Notes under the pieces: generated by a model
Database searches by the model: none
Told to the model about the DNA's origin: nothing
Seen by the model: only the letters and a program-made list of their open reading frames with translations
IMG/VR virus record: IMGVR_UViG_3300044712_002668
Coordinates: 1 to 64,000 of that record
Origin: a virus
Length of the DNA stretch: 64,000 bases
Direction: 5' to 3' (one strand)
Made by a program: the position numbers and the translations under genes
Shown here: one piece after another, positions 7,784 through 17,189 of the stretch
Position numbering within the stretch: the first letter of the stretch is position 1
Layout of the letters: every line of letters starts with the position of its first letter

Positions 7784-7814
7784 TTGATTATTATCATGCA
7801 AAATACGTTATAAT
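7784..7814 (+). promoter_or_regulatory. possible host-type promoter
   Basis: A perfect TATAAT lies at 7809-7814, with TTGATT at 7784-7789 upstream. The 19-base spacer is longer than the optimal 17, which weakens the call. A terminator follows only about 30 bases downstream, so any transcript would be short or attenuated before the virion operon. The region 7757-7951 has no gene and no tRNA-like cloverleaf. Confidence 0.3.
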
Positions 7815-7840
7815 AAGGACAAACTAATATCAGCTGATAT

Positions 7841-7876
7841 AAAGAAATCCAGAGGAAGCTCTGGATTTTCTTTTTT
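7841..7876 (+). terminator. strong intrinsic terminator
   Basis: AAATCCAGAG (7845-7854) pairs perfectly with CTCTGGATTT (7859-7868) around a GAAG loop, and TCTTTTTT follows. It ends the replication region and separates it from the first large virion-type operon. Confidence 0.85.
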
Positions 7877-7951
7877 AAGACCTATCATTTATTCCGTATC
7901 ACTTTAGCGCAGTAATTGAAACGCTAACTATTATTTGTGGAGTTGTTCTAA

Positions 7952-8434
7952 ATGGATAAGTATTCAATAGATTTTGAGTCTTTAGGGGACCAGCTGAATA
8001 AAAAGAAAAGCTATCGTTTGGAGGATGTCAAAGACAAGATTGAGAAAGTGGCCTTTGACGTTGTTCGTTTCAGGGACAACCAGGATACCAATCTTTTATG
8101 GAAGATTGAAAATACCAATGAAGGACCAGTCATTATGGCGTTATATGATGAAGATACTGGTTCTTTAAAGGATGGTGATTGGTCGGTTATTCCTGATAAG
8201 AAAATAGCTAGTGTACATGTTTTCTATAAAGGAGAGCCTATTGCCAAGGTGGCAAGCTCTGAACTGGGCATTCCTGATAGTGAATTGGAAACATTGGCCA
8301 GGTGGTTACCTGAAAAATTACAGACCAGTGTAGAAATTCAGTCAGCAGTGCTGCAAAAAGTTGCATATATGTATAGGGAAGATCTTGTTCATAGATTCCC
8401 AGAATTAAAAAAGGCCGCTGCGCAGAAAAAATAA
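7952..8434 (+). CDS. hypothetical protein, 160 aa, first gene of the second operon
   Basis: The first gene after the terminator at 7841. GGAG lies about 9 bases before the ATG. The product is soluble and mixed alpha/beta, with a lysine and alanine-rich tail (KKAAAQKK). No family is recognised. It is followed 15 bases later by a larger unknown, and the four genes up to 17189 appear to form one transcription unit ahead of the packaging genes, so a virion or assembly role is likely by position. Confidence 0.6.
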   Translation: MDKYSIDFESLGDQLNKKKSYRLEDVKDKIEKVAFDVVRFRDNQDTNLLWKIENTNEGPVIMALYDEDTGSLKDGDWSVIPDKKIASVHVFYKGEPIAKVASSELGIPDSELETLARWLPEKLQTSVEIQSAVLQKVAYMYREDLVHRFPELKKAAAQKK

Positions 8435-8449
8435 ATCGAGGACTTCAGT

Positions 8450-9976
8450 ATGAATATACAGAAATTATCTTCTCTTATACAAGGTACCGCTAAACAACTT
8501 CACAATAGCGAGAAATTACCTTTACCGCTTTTAGCAGTTAAAGCTCGTAAAGCTGCTGAAAGCCGTCCAATGGATATTCCAATTGTCAGTACCGCTCAGG
8601 TATTAACAAAAATGGCATCCAATCAAACGTTTATCAGTAGATCCGAGTTTGCTGAAGTTCTAAATAGCTTTAAAACACCAAGTTCAAAGTTGGCTGATGT
8701 ATTCGCTGAAGAACTAGGACAGAATGAACTTGATAAACCAAAGTTGTTTCAACGCGATTCAAATGAAGGTATGTCATTGGACCGTGATTATGATCGTTTG
8801 GCAGATCCTGTTTTAGCAAACGCTTTGAGCGGTGCTTTTTCAGAAACAAGAGAAGCTAAATTATATTCAAATGCAGAAGCTGAGAAGGCGCATAAATCCT
8901 GTTATGCACAGTTGCTAAGTGTTGGTTTGCCATCTCGTAGCATTACAACGTTTGCTGGTAGAAATGATATAATCATATGCCAAGCTTCCTATGAGAGTCC
9001 AAAGGGACAAGCTCATGTTTTGGTGCCAGTTGAAATCAAAGAAGGAAAAGCACTTCTACCATCAATGTTTTTGACAAGATTTGGATTCCGTGAGATCACC
9101 AAGGAAAATGTAGCGGCGCATGTTTTTGATGTTGCTGGAAAATCTTTCAAGGTAGATGGCGAGAATTTATTGAATGTTATAGCTGAGGCTAAACATGGAG
9201 TAAGAAAAGTTGCCAGCGATGTAGAGATGGCGGCAATCAAGCTGGCTTCTGAGAAGGGTAGAGCAGCTTTGGATCCAAGCCATGTTGTGTATGCAGAGCT
9301 TGATACTGATAAGCCTGCGGGCGTTCAGTTACCACAAATACCACTTACACAAGAAGAGGATACGTTTGCTAGTAAACTAAGTAATCCTGATGGTGTAGCA
9401 CGTTTTGTACATGGGGATAAGCTGGTTGAAGCTGCCAGACACATGCTGGTTTCTAAATTGGCAGGAATGTCATACAGGAACGTACAGGTAAAGGTAGCAG
9501 ATGTTGAGGATAAGAAGATATTCTTCAATGTGGCTATTGGCACTCATACTGGTTTGAAGGTACCTGTTGATATAAAGGGTGGAAACGCGATGCCACCAAA
9601 GGTAGTTATTGCTGATGGGCAGATTAAAGGGTTTTCTGCAACAGCAATCAATGATTTCGTTCAAAGCGGTCATGGTGGAGATAAGAGGGCTCTTGCAGCA
9701 GCATCTCCTACTTATGATATGAAACCAACAGAGCTTTTGGATGTTGTAAAACAATCAGTAGCCGAGGGTAATTATTTGAGAGCTGAGGAGGCTATAAATG
9801 TGCTTGGAGAGATTGATACTTCAGCCCAGCAGGTAGCATTGGCTCATTTTATGTCAAACATATACGAACCAGGAAAAGAACCTTCAAAACAAATCAAGGT
9901 TGCTGCATCAAAACCGGTGCAAGATCTTCCTGTTACATTTATGACTCACAAGATTTTCTTTCCTGAAGGAGAATAA
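8450..9976 (+). CDS. hypothetical protein, 508 aa, with possible internal duplication
   Basis: GAGGAC precedes the ATG. I recognise no family. Two segments look alike: residues near 175-215 (around GQAHVLVPVEIKEGKALLP) and near 358-395 (around TGLKVPVDIKGGNAMPP). Each contains a VPV-x-IK-x-G turn within predicted strands, suggesting a duplicated beta domain. No signal peptide or membrane segment is seen. Its stop overlaps the next ATG (TAATG). By position it is a candidate virion component. Confidence 0.6.
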   Translation: MNIQKLSSLIQGTAKQLHNSEKLPLPLLAVKARKAAESRPMDIPIVSTAQVLTKMASNQTFISRSEFAEVLNSFKTPSSKLADVFAEELGQNELDKPKLFQRDSNEGMSLDRDYDRLADPVLANALSGAFSETREAKLYSNAEAEKAHKSCYAQLLSVGLPSRSITTFAGRNDIIICQASYESPKGQAHVLVPVEIKEGKALLPSMFLTRFGFREITKENVAAHVFDVAGKSFKVDGENLLNVIAEAKHGVRKVASDVEMAAIKLASEKGRAALDPSHVVYAELDTDKPAGVQLPQIPLTQEEDTFASKLSNPDGVARFVHGDKLVEAARHMLVSKLAGMSYRNVQVKVADVEDKKIFFNVAIGTHTGLKVPVDIKGGNAMPPKVVIADGQIKGFSATAINDFVQSGHGGDKRALAAASPTYDMKPTELLDVVKQSVAEGNYLRAEEAINVLGEIDTSAQQVALAHFMSNIYEPGKEPSKQIKVAASKPVQDLPVTFMTHKIFFPEGE

Positions 9977-10905
9977 TGGCTATTTCAATGGATTTAAGAG
10001 TTCTAGCTCGCAAGCTGGAGAAGAGCAGTGATGACTTATTGGTTAATGCGGCAGCAAAAGATCCTAATATTTTTGATAAAGTTGCCCAGGCTGTAGCCGC
10101 TGCTTCAACCTTACTTGAAGAAGTTGCAAATGATTTGGATGCCTCTCAATCTAATGAAATAAAACCAGAACAACTGGATGAAATAGCAGCATTAGCTTCT
10201 TCATTTTATGAGAGTGGAAATCCATTATTGAAAAAGCAGGCTTCTGTATTGGATGAGATATTGCTGTCTATTGCAGCTCCAAAAAACGCTATAGCTGAAT
10301 CTAAGAGAGTTAGTGAAGATGAGATTAATAAACTCAGAGCAAAGCGCAGGGGAGAGGCTGTTAAGGAGTTATATCAAGATCCAAAAGAAGCTCTTGATAA
10401 GATGAACCTTGTAAAAGAGCAAACTGATGCGGTCAAGAAGCAGGTAAAGCGTTATGCCCCATTGGAGGCTCCATTACAGACACGGTATGCACCTGATATG
10501 CCAGGTGTTATGATGACAAGAATTTCTGATCATATTTACCAAGATTTAGTTACTGGTAAGATTTATGACTTCAAGGCTGGATATACAACAGTTAAGGGAA
10601 ATAAAATTCCAGGTTCTTCTGTTGAAAATCAAACCGCTGCTCTGGGAGATCAGCGTCATGGCAATGCCATGTTTGAAACTCGTGAAAGTATTATGAATAG
10701 AATGGCTTCTGATGAAATTGACTTTATAAAACAGGCTGGTGATAAGATAAATATTGCCAAACAATTTTTGAAAGATGCCTCTGAGTTTTATCCTGAGAAG
10801 AAAGCGTTGGCAATCGAAGTGGTAGATAAATATCTATCAAATGATGATATGACACTTTCTTTGGACCTCTTGGATGGTCCAAAAAAAAAACTCATGAGGT
10901 GGTAG
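9976..10905 (+). CDS. hypothetical protein, 309 aa; possible N-terminal part of a frameshift fusion
   Basis: A mostly helical protein beginning MAISMDLRVLARKLEKSSDD, with no recognised domain. Near its end the codons CCA AAA AAA AAA CTC contain a run of ten adenines (10881-10890), and it stops with TAG at 10905 after LMRW. The next gene is open in the -1 frame across this run. Ribosomal slippage, polymerase slippage or a missed base in the sequence would each join the two into one protein of about 2400 residues. As written, it ends in a normal stop and could be a separate gene. Confidence 0.6.
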   Translation: MAISMDLRVLARKLEKSSDDLLVNAAAKDPNIFDKVAQAVAAASTLLEEVANDLDASQSNEIKPEQLDEIAALASSFYESGNPLLKKQASVLDEILLSIAAPKNAIAESKRVSEDEINKLRAKRRGEAVKELYQDPKEALDKMNLVKEQTDAVKKQVKRYAPLEAPLQTRYAPDMPGVMMTRISDHIYQDLVTGKIYDFKAGYTTVKGNKIPGSSVENQTAALGDQRHGNAMFETRESIMNRMASDEIDFIKQAGDKINIAKQFLKDASEFYPEKKALAIEVVDKYLSNDDMTLSLDLLDGPKKKLMRW

Positions 10906-10926
10906 GTTTAAGCAGTTATGCTGCTT
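10861..10926 (+). other. candidate -1 frameshift or slippage site (A10 run with flanking hairpins)
   Basis: TTGGACC (10861-10867) can pair with GGTCCAA (10876-10882). The ten-adenine run covers 10881-10890 and offers A AAA AAA in the zero frame. A second hairpin, AAGCAG (10910-10915) with CTGCTT (10921-10926), lies 20 bases downstream. The -1 frame is open from 10848 into the 2096-codon gene. The GTG start of that gene lacks a clear ribosome binding site, which favours a fusion. Confidence 0.45.
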
Positions 10927-13900
10927 TCTTCCCTCCAACAGCACAACCTCAAATTGATGAGATACTTGATAAATACAAGGCTTTATCAATTTCATATGAG
11001 GAATGCAAAAAGCAATTAATAGAGCTTGGACGTTCTCTTAAGTTGCCAGAGGCTTTGCTGGAACATGAAGTGAAGCTTTTGATTCAAAACGATAGTCAAA
11101 ATAATTTCCCACCAGAAGCCACTAAGGCAGTTAATGATATTTTAGAGTGGTATAAGAAAGATCCAATGAATAAAGCGAAAGCTATTAGCGCTTTATATCA
11201 TTTAGCAGCCGAATATAATGTACCTAATGTTAATTATATAGTACATCGTATTATTAAAGAGTTTGAAGCTGAAAACTCTCTTGTACCACAATTGCCAGCT
11301 ATACCAGGAAGAGAGTCATTTGTTGGGGTGGAAAATGAATTTGATAGTACCATAATAGATTTATGGCAAGGTATTGAAACACCAGAAACAGCCTTTATAA
11401 TATTAGACCGTTTATTAATTCATAATCCACAATATACTAAAAATGAAAAAGCAAGAGAAAAGGTTATAAATCCGATAATTGAGTATGTTGAAGGAATGCG
11501 TGGGCACACAGCATTTACACCAGAAACAGAAAGTACTTTTTCTGAGCAAATTCCAACAGAGATAAATAGTGATTTATTGAGCCCTGAAGTTCAGGCTACC
11601 AAGAAATTCCGTGCCCACCAGATTGGTCTTGAAAGATATGACTCAGAAACACTGAAACACATTGAAAATGTGTTTGATTTATTGAGAAGCTCTACTATCT
11701 CAAAGGAAGAAGCTTTTAATAAATTGTTCTTGGTTATTAAGAAATTCTTATCTACAAAGAAGAATTATACGGAGATTCCTGGCGAATTGGATGCTTGGTC
11801 AGAACAGCATACAAGAGCTCTACTTAATGCTGAGTATAATAGGATTCAGCAACAAAAAAAGAAAGAGATGGCTGATAATAGGCTTAAAGAGTGTTCTCCA
11901 AGACATATTCTTGGAGCGCCAATTAATTTTTCAGACCCAGCAGTAGCTAATAAAGTAAGGAGATTATATCATCTGTTTACTAATGGTAAATTACCATGGA
12001 AAACATATCGTGCTGAGTTATTAAAAATTGGTATTGATGGTGATACACTTCCTGAAGAGAATGATATTCAAAATGCTGTAGAAGAGTTGATAACTCGTGT
12101 ATATAGTTTCAGTATAACATGGAGTGATTTTACCAGGAACATGATATTGCTTGGCAAAAATCGTAAAGATATACTTGAAATTGCAGAGAATCTGTTCAAG
12201 GACAATCAAATTACCGAGCATCAATTAACAGAGAGAACTTTGTTTGTTCTTTTGGCTTTGAAAGGATATGAACAAGGAGCCTGGAAAGCTTTTGAAAATT
12301 TCATGAAGGCAAAGGATCTTCCAGATGGAGATGAAAATAAACAGACAATACAACGGTTTGAGAGTAAGCTTGAAACAATGGGTCTCAACAAAAACGAGAT
12401 TGAAATGTTTATCAAGCTATCAGGTGTAACAACTTTTTATGAGTTGGTTCCAAAACTTACAGGTAATAATATCCTTGTAAGAATAGAAATTGATAGAAAA
12501 CTAACCGGTGAACCTGAATGGTCAAGGGTAATTATAAACGGTGCAAGAGAGTCTTTACCCCTAAAGAGCAAGACACTTAAAACTGGTATTTACAACATTG
12601 TTTTTGATGTTTGTGGTTATAAACAATTATCTCAAATTTTCAATCTTGATTTGCCAGAGTCTATGCCAGCGGAGTCTCCAAAGAAAGAACACTGCGTTGA
12701 TATTTGGGTTGCCAATCCATTATTTCCTGAGAAATGGTTGTTTTTCAAATCTGTACCACTTGAGGTGGATGCTAGCCAAGCAAAAATTGTACGTAGATTT
12801 GTAAAGCAAATTGAAAGTGTAACTGACACGGTTGAAGCTAGAACCAATCTATTAGTCAAATACAGTGCAATTGAGTTTTTGAAAACTCTGGATATTGCAG
12901 AGGAAGCAAAAGCTCTTGGATCTGATTATGGAAAGCTAACGCCAGAGGTATTATCTGGTATTTTAGGTTGCTTCAAACAAGCCAGGGATACAACTCATCC
13001 AGGTGATAAGCCTGGTGTTCAATGGGATTTGACCAATGAAGATCATGTAAATGACCTCATTGCTAAAGCCAATAATTTATGGAATGATCGCTTTTTGAGC
13101 GCAAATGTAGGCGAAAATCTTAATAAGATGATTTCCTTGGATACTTTCAAGGTTATATTCTCCTTGTTCAATAAAATAACGTCAACTGTAGATCCTCCAG
13201 AGGGAGATACATGGAATGTTGAAGACAAGGAACAAGCTGGTACTTTAGCGTCCAAGATAAAAGAAAGCATAGATCAAACTTATACAACTCGTAAGATTTA
13301 TAGCCTTGATAAGACTGTTATTACAAGTATTATTACAAGAATATATAATGATATAATGCATAACACAATGCCATTGGATATGGCATTGCCAGAATCTACT
13401 GAGAGTGTTGAACAGGATCTTTCAAAATTCTGGGATTTATCAAACCCTGATCATGTTGCATATCTTACAGAGAAAGCCAAGCAAAAATGGGATGATTTGA
13501 TAACACAGATAATATCAGCTCCAGCAATAAAGGATCCTGAGAATCCAGATATCAAAACAAGAAATGATTTATATCTTGAATTTATGTTATATGGTTTTCC
13601 TAAGTTGAAAGAACAGATGGAAAATGAGAAGAAAGAAGAACAAGTTGTGGTAGAACCCGCAACACCTTCTGCACCAGCAAAGGCTAGAAGATTAACAAAA
13701 GAGGAAAAAGCAGCTAAAGAAGCATCTCAAAAGAGAAATATTGATATTATCAAACAAATGACTGAAAGAAGCTTTGTTGCCAGAAGTATGTTTGGTAATT
13801 TCTCAAGAGAGCAACGTGAAAAAGAATGGAACAAAATTTGGCAAGAGATGTGTGCCGAAAGTCGTGATTGGATTCTTTTATCAGCGGTTGAGGAAAAGGG

Positions 13901-16900
13901 CACACAAATTGATGGTAAAAAGCTTGTATCAGAAGAAATACAACGCAGACTTGCTGAAAAGATGAAGCTTGGAACACTTTCTCCAGAAACGCTTGATTTA
14001 GACAAGATTTCTGAAGAAATCTTGAGCAATCCTGAGTATGATACATTATTCAATTTCATAAAGAAAAACTGGGTAAGATCATCTGGTGATTTGAATGCAA
14101 AGGGACTATCTGACGATGACCTTCAGAGAGAAACTTTGCGTTGGTTTAAGGAAAGCGGAGATGCCTTATTGTTATTGGCTGTTTTGAAATATTGGTATAT
14201 GGGTGTTCATAATGAGCGTATCAAAAAGAATGTTCAAGCCAAGAGCGCTGGAGCGCAAAAATTGGTAGCAGCTCAAGGTGTTACACTTGATAAAATGCAT
14301 TTATGGATGCAAAAAATCCAAGATTTGGCAGCCTATGCTCCAACACATTATCACGCAGTATATAAATGTATCATTGCATTGGTAGCTAAAGCTGTAAAAT
14401 TGTTGAGTATTGCAATTGATATAGCAAATCCTGAAAAAATTAAAACGGAACAATCCTTTTCTTTATCGAAAGAATTGAAGAGTGAAATGACAGTTGTTTC
14501 ACCTGATGATCCTGAGTTGTTTGCGGAAGCTGAGCGTCTTGGTGATTATGGTCATTTCTTACCAATGATGTTGAAGATAACAGATAATGGTAAGCTACCT
14601 GTAGAAATTCATGCACCTGTAGAACATATGAAAGACATTACTTCATTGGATTCTTCTGTTCAAAAAGTAATAAGAAACCCAGCGCTTGGAGGCGATTTAC
14701 GAACTGAAGAGGGTTTGAAGATCAAGGTACGTAATTTATATGAAGGTATAAATGCCATGTTGAGAATCATGGTCAATGTACAGGCTAGATTAACATCTCC
14801 AGTTCAAGACATTTCTAATCTTGTAGCTTTGAAATTGTACTCAATCCACAAGAAACTTGATGAAATGTTAAAACCAGTAGTGTTCTTGTGTGAAAATGCA
14901 TTGCGTAAACTTCTTACAAAAGAAGTGGTAATTAGAAATGTTGTTGGCAGGTCTCAAATGCAAGGAAATCAGGCGTATTATAATGCGCTTGGTTCTGCAG
15001 AATTAGGTAAAAAGACATTTGATCCAGTAGAAGGTGTAAGTAGCCGAGTATTGGGTATTGCCAACGCATACCTGAGTGATCAGCCAATTCGTTTGCAAAA
15101 ACTGGATGAAAAAATCAATCTGAGTGATGCTCAAGAGGCTGCTTTATATCCAGCTCAAGTTATGAGAATTTGGAAGAGAGATGAGTTACAACAGGATGGC
15201 TCTACCAAAACAATGGTAACTGAGGAATATATAAATGTTTATGAATACTATAATGTGTTCGATAAAATTAAAAAAGATGAAGATTTCCAGACTTTTGATA
15301 AGACCAGATCTGCAAAGATTATCAAAACAATGAAAGAACATTATTGTCAGAATCCATATCTTCGTAGAGAATTTGAAAATGGTAGAACCACTACATGGAA
15401 AGATGTATGTGATAATTATAGAAAAGATCCAGCAATGTCACCTCCAATGTTGACTTTGAAACAAATTGAGGATCTTGACGCTGGAAAGTTAGTTTATAAT
15501 GGAAAACAAGTTGGACCTTATGCGGTTTATAGAAAGCAGGTAAAACCAGATTTAACTAATCTAAGGGTTGACTTCAAAACTGATACTGACTTTTCAAGAT
15601 TGAAAGGACCTTGGTGTGTAAGCAATGATTGTCAAAATGATTTGTTTATTTGGAGCCGTTTGGTTGGTCAATGGTATTTGAAGCAAAAAGGTATTGAACC
15701 AACTTCAGAGAAAGAGCTTGATAAGGCTTATCAAGAATGCAAAAAAGTGTGGGCAAAATTGATTGTTGCTTCAAAGGGTAAAGTTCAATCAGGTAAGGAA
15801 GATAAAGAAATTACCGCTGATTTGCGTGCCGTATTTGAACAACAGAATGCTGTCAGCGCTTCTATGCATGCCTTTGGATTGGTAAGTCCATTTGATTATA
15901 ACCCTGGTAGCAGACAGGCCGTATATATAATAAACATTCCAATGGTTGATTGGGCCATAGAGCGTGAACTTGCTAAGCGTAAGGGTCTTCCTATGCCCAA
16001 GAAAGAAGAGGAAGATGAGTTGCCAAGTGGTGGTGATGAAGGTGAAGAGGATTTGCCAGAAGGTGATTGGACTGAGGAAGGAAGTGATCTTGAACATAAG
16101 TACAGGGATATAGAGCCTGGTCATTATGTAGGACAAGCAGGAGGAGAGGCTAAGTATCTTTCAAATGAAGAGATAAAGGCACGCAGGCAGGCAAGAAAGG
16201 ATTTAGAAAAGGCACAGGTTCAACTTGAGGAGGAAGATGATATTCCGGAAGAAACTGGACCAGCGGTAAGATTAACTGGTGAAAAACCAGCTTTACCAGA
16301 ACCTAAGCCTGGAACTTTTAAGGATACACAGAAGGCATTCCCATCTAAATTGAAGAGTGTTTTAACTACAGTACCATCTTCAATTTTGGGAATTGATGAA
16401 CCACCAGTACCTAAATTGCCAGAAAGAAGTTTATCACGTTTTGATAAACCTGTTGAAATTAAACAAGAAGAAGAGCCAGAAACAGCATTGGTACCATCTA
16501 GTGAAGACGAATCATTAGAGTCTTTATTGGCTGATTTACCAGAGGGTGATGGTGGAGAAGGTGGTGGAGAGAGTGGGGCTGCTAAAAAGATTCTACATCC
16601 CGTTCAACAAGTAAGACAGGTACATAGAAATTTTCTTGATGATTTCGGTAATGTTTCTGGTGCAGGTCCTATATCACCAAATGCTTTACAAGACACTAGA
16701 AAGTTTAGCGTATCTTCTTGGATTGAAATGGTAGCAAAGGAGTTTGGTAACGATCCAGATATTACTCCTGAAAAACCATTACACTCCCCTCTTACTAAAC
16801 CTTTGGCTTGGGAAAGATTAACTAATTCTGTATCTATTGGGGCAGCATCTGATGATATAAAGAAAGGTTTGACTCCAGAACAAAGTAAAGAATTTGATAT

Positions 16901-17189
16901 TATCATGGCTTTGAAAGCAGATCCTGCAAAGAAAGAAGAGTATGCTCAAAAGTATAAGCTGTACATAAGTAGATTCTTCTTGAAGAAGGGTTTTGTACCA
17001 CCTGCTGCATTGAATTATGTTGCAATTCAATTGAAGAAAATGGCTTCTGAAGTGGAAGACAATCCAGTTAGAGCCGGAATTTTGAATGAAGAAGCAAAGT
17101 ATGCCAATGAATTATTCGGTGATAAAAAGTGGTCTGAAGTTGGAGCAATGATAATTTCAAATCAAAAGTCTATTGGAACAAGGAAGTAA
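10899..17189 (+). CDS. giant protein of unknown function, 2096 aa
   Basis: The largest gene in the window. The only early start in its frame is GTG at 10899, overlapping the previous gene by seven bases and lacking a good ribosome binding site, so it may be translated by frameshifting from upstream. The protein is mainly helical and soluble, with no visible membrane segments and no protease, lysozyme or polymerase motif that I can identify. Residues about 1690-1870 form a low-complexity acidic and proline-rich linker (KKEEEDELPSGGDEGEEDLP), followed by a helical C-terminal domain. The position before the packaging genes suggests a virion protein, perhaps an injected or internal head protein. 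A tape measure seems less likely given the location and absent hydrophobic segments. Confidence 0.62.
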   Translation: MVGLSSYAAFFPPTAQPQIDEILDKYKALSISYEECKKQLIELGRSLKLPEALLEHEVKLLIQNDSQNNFPPEATKAVNDILEWYKKDPMNKAKAISALYHLAAEYNVPNVNYIVHRIIKEFEAENSLVPQLPAIPGRESFVGVENEFDSTIIDLWQGIETPETAFIILDRLLIHNPQYTKNEKAREKVINPIIEYVEGMRGHTAFTPETESTFSEQIPTEINSDLLSPEVQATKKFRAHQIGLERYDSETLKHIENVFDLLRSSTISKEEAFNKLFLVIKKFLSTKKNYTEIPGELDAWSEQHTRALLNAEYNRIQQQKKKEMADNRLKECSPRHILGAPINFSDPAVANKVRRLYHLFTNGKLPWKTYRAELLKIGIDGDTLPEENDIQNAVEELITRVYSFSITWSDFTRNMILLGKNRKDILEIAENLFKDNQITEHQLTERTLFVLLALKGYEQGAWKAFENFMKAKDLPDGDENKQTIQRFESKLETMGLNKNEIEMFIKLSGVTTFYELVPKLTGNNILVRIEIDRKLTGEPEWSRVIINGARESLPLKSKTLKTGIYNIVFDVCGYKQLSQIFNLDLPESMPAESPKKEHCVDIWVANPLFPEKWLFFKSVPLEVDASQAKIVRRFVKQIESVTDTVEARTNLLVKYSAIEFLKTLDIAEEAKALGSDYGKLTPEVLSGILGCFKQARDTTHPGDKPGVQWDLTNEDHVNDLIAKANNLWNDRFLSANVGENLNKMISLDTFKVIFSLFNKITSTVDPPEGDTWNVEDKEQAGTLASKIKESIDQTYTTRKIYSLDKTVITSIITRIYNDIMHNTMPLDMALPESTESVEQDLSKFWDLSNPDHVAYLTEKAKQKWDDLITQIISAPAIKDPENPDIKTRNDLYLEFMLYGFPKLKEQMENEKKEEQVVVEPATPSAPAKARRLTKEEKAAKEASQKRNIDIIKQMTERSFVARSMFGNFSREQREKEWNKIWQEMCAESRDWILLSAVEEKGTQIDGKKLVSEEIQRRLAEKMKLGTLSPETLDLDKISEEILSNPEYDTLFNFIKKNWVRSSGDLNAKGLSDDDLQRETLRWFKESGDALLLLAVLKYWYMGVHNERIKKNVQAKSAGAQKLVAAQGVTLDKMHLWMQKIQDLAAYAPTHYHAVYKCIIALVAKAVKLLSIAIDIANPEKIKTEQSFSLSKELKSEMTVVSPDDPELFAEAERLGDYGHFLPMMLKITDNGKLPVEIHAPVEHMKDITSLDSSVQKVIRNPALGGDLRTEEGLKIKVRNLYEGINAMLRIMVNVQARLTSPVQDISNLVALKLYSIHKKLDEMLKPVVFLCENALRKLLTKEVVIRNVVGRSQMQGNQAYYNALGSAELGKKTFDPVEGVSSRVLGIANAYLSDQPIRLQKLDEKINLSDAQEAALYPAQVMRIWKRDELQQDGSTKTMVTEEYINVYEYYNVFDKIKKDEDFQTFDKTRSAKIIKTMKEHYCQNPYLRREFENGRTTTWKDVCDNYRKDPAMSPPMLTLKQIEDLDAGKLVYNGKQVGPYAVYRKQVKPDLTNLRVDFKTDTDFSRLKGPWCVSNDCQNDLFIWSRLVGQWYLKQKGIEPTSEKELDKAYQECKKVWAKLIVASKGKVQSGKEDKEITADLRAVFEQQNAVSASMHAFGLVSPFDYNPGSRQAVYIINIPMVDWAIERELAKRKGLPMPKKEEEDELPSGGDEGEEDLPEGDWTEEGSDLEHKYRDIEPGHYVGQAGGEAKYLSNEEIKARRQARKDLEKAQVQLEEEDDIPEETGPAVRLTGEKPALPEPKPGTFKDTQKAFPSKLKSVLTTVPSSILGIDEPPVPKLPERSLSRFDKPVEIKQEEEPETALVPSSEDESLESLLADLPEGDGGEGGGESGAAKKILHPVQQVRQVHRNFLDDFGNVSGAGPISPNALQDTRKFSVSSWIEMVAKEFGNDPDITPEKPLHSPLTKPLAWERLTNSVSIGAASDDIKKGLTPEQSKEFDIIMALKADPAKKEEYAQKYKLYISRFFLKKGFVPPAALNYVAIQLKKMASEVEDNPVRAGILNEEAKYANELFGDKKWSEVGAMIISNQKSIGTRK

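Noticed and set aside
7757-7951. tRNA or other RNA gene in the largest gene-free gap
   Set aside because: No T-loop-like GGTTCGA segment or cloverleaf pairing is visible; only a possible promoter and a terminator are found.
13727-14059. Long open frames on the minus strand inside the giant gene
   Set aside because: Serine/leucine-rich composition typical of the complement of helical, charged coding sequence; no recognisable protein and no ribosome binding site.
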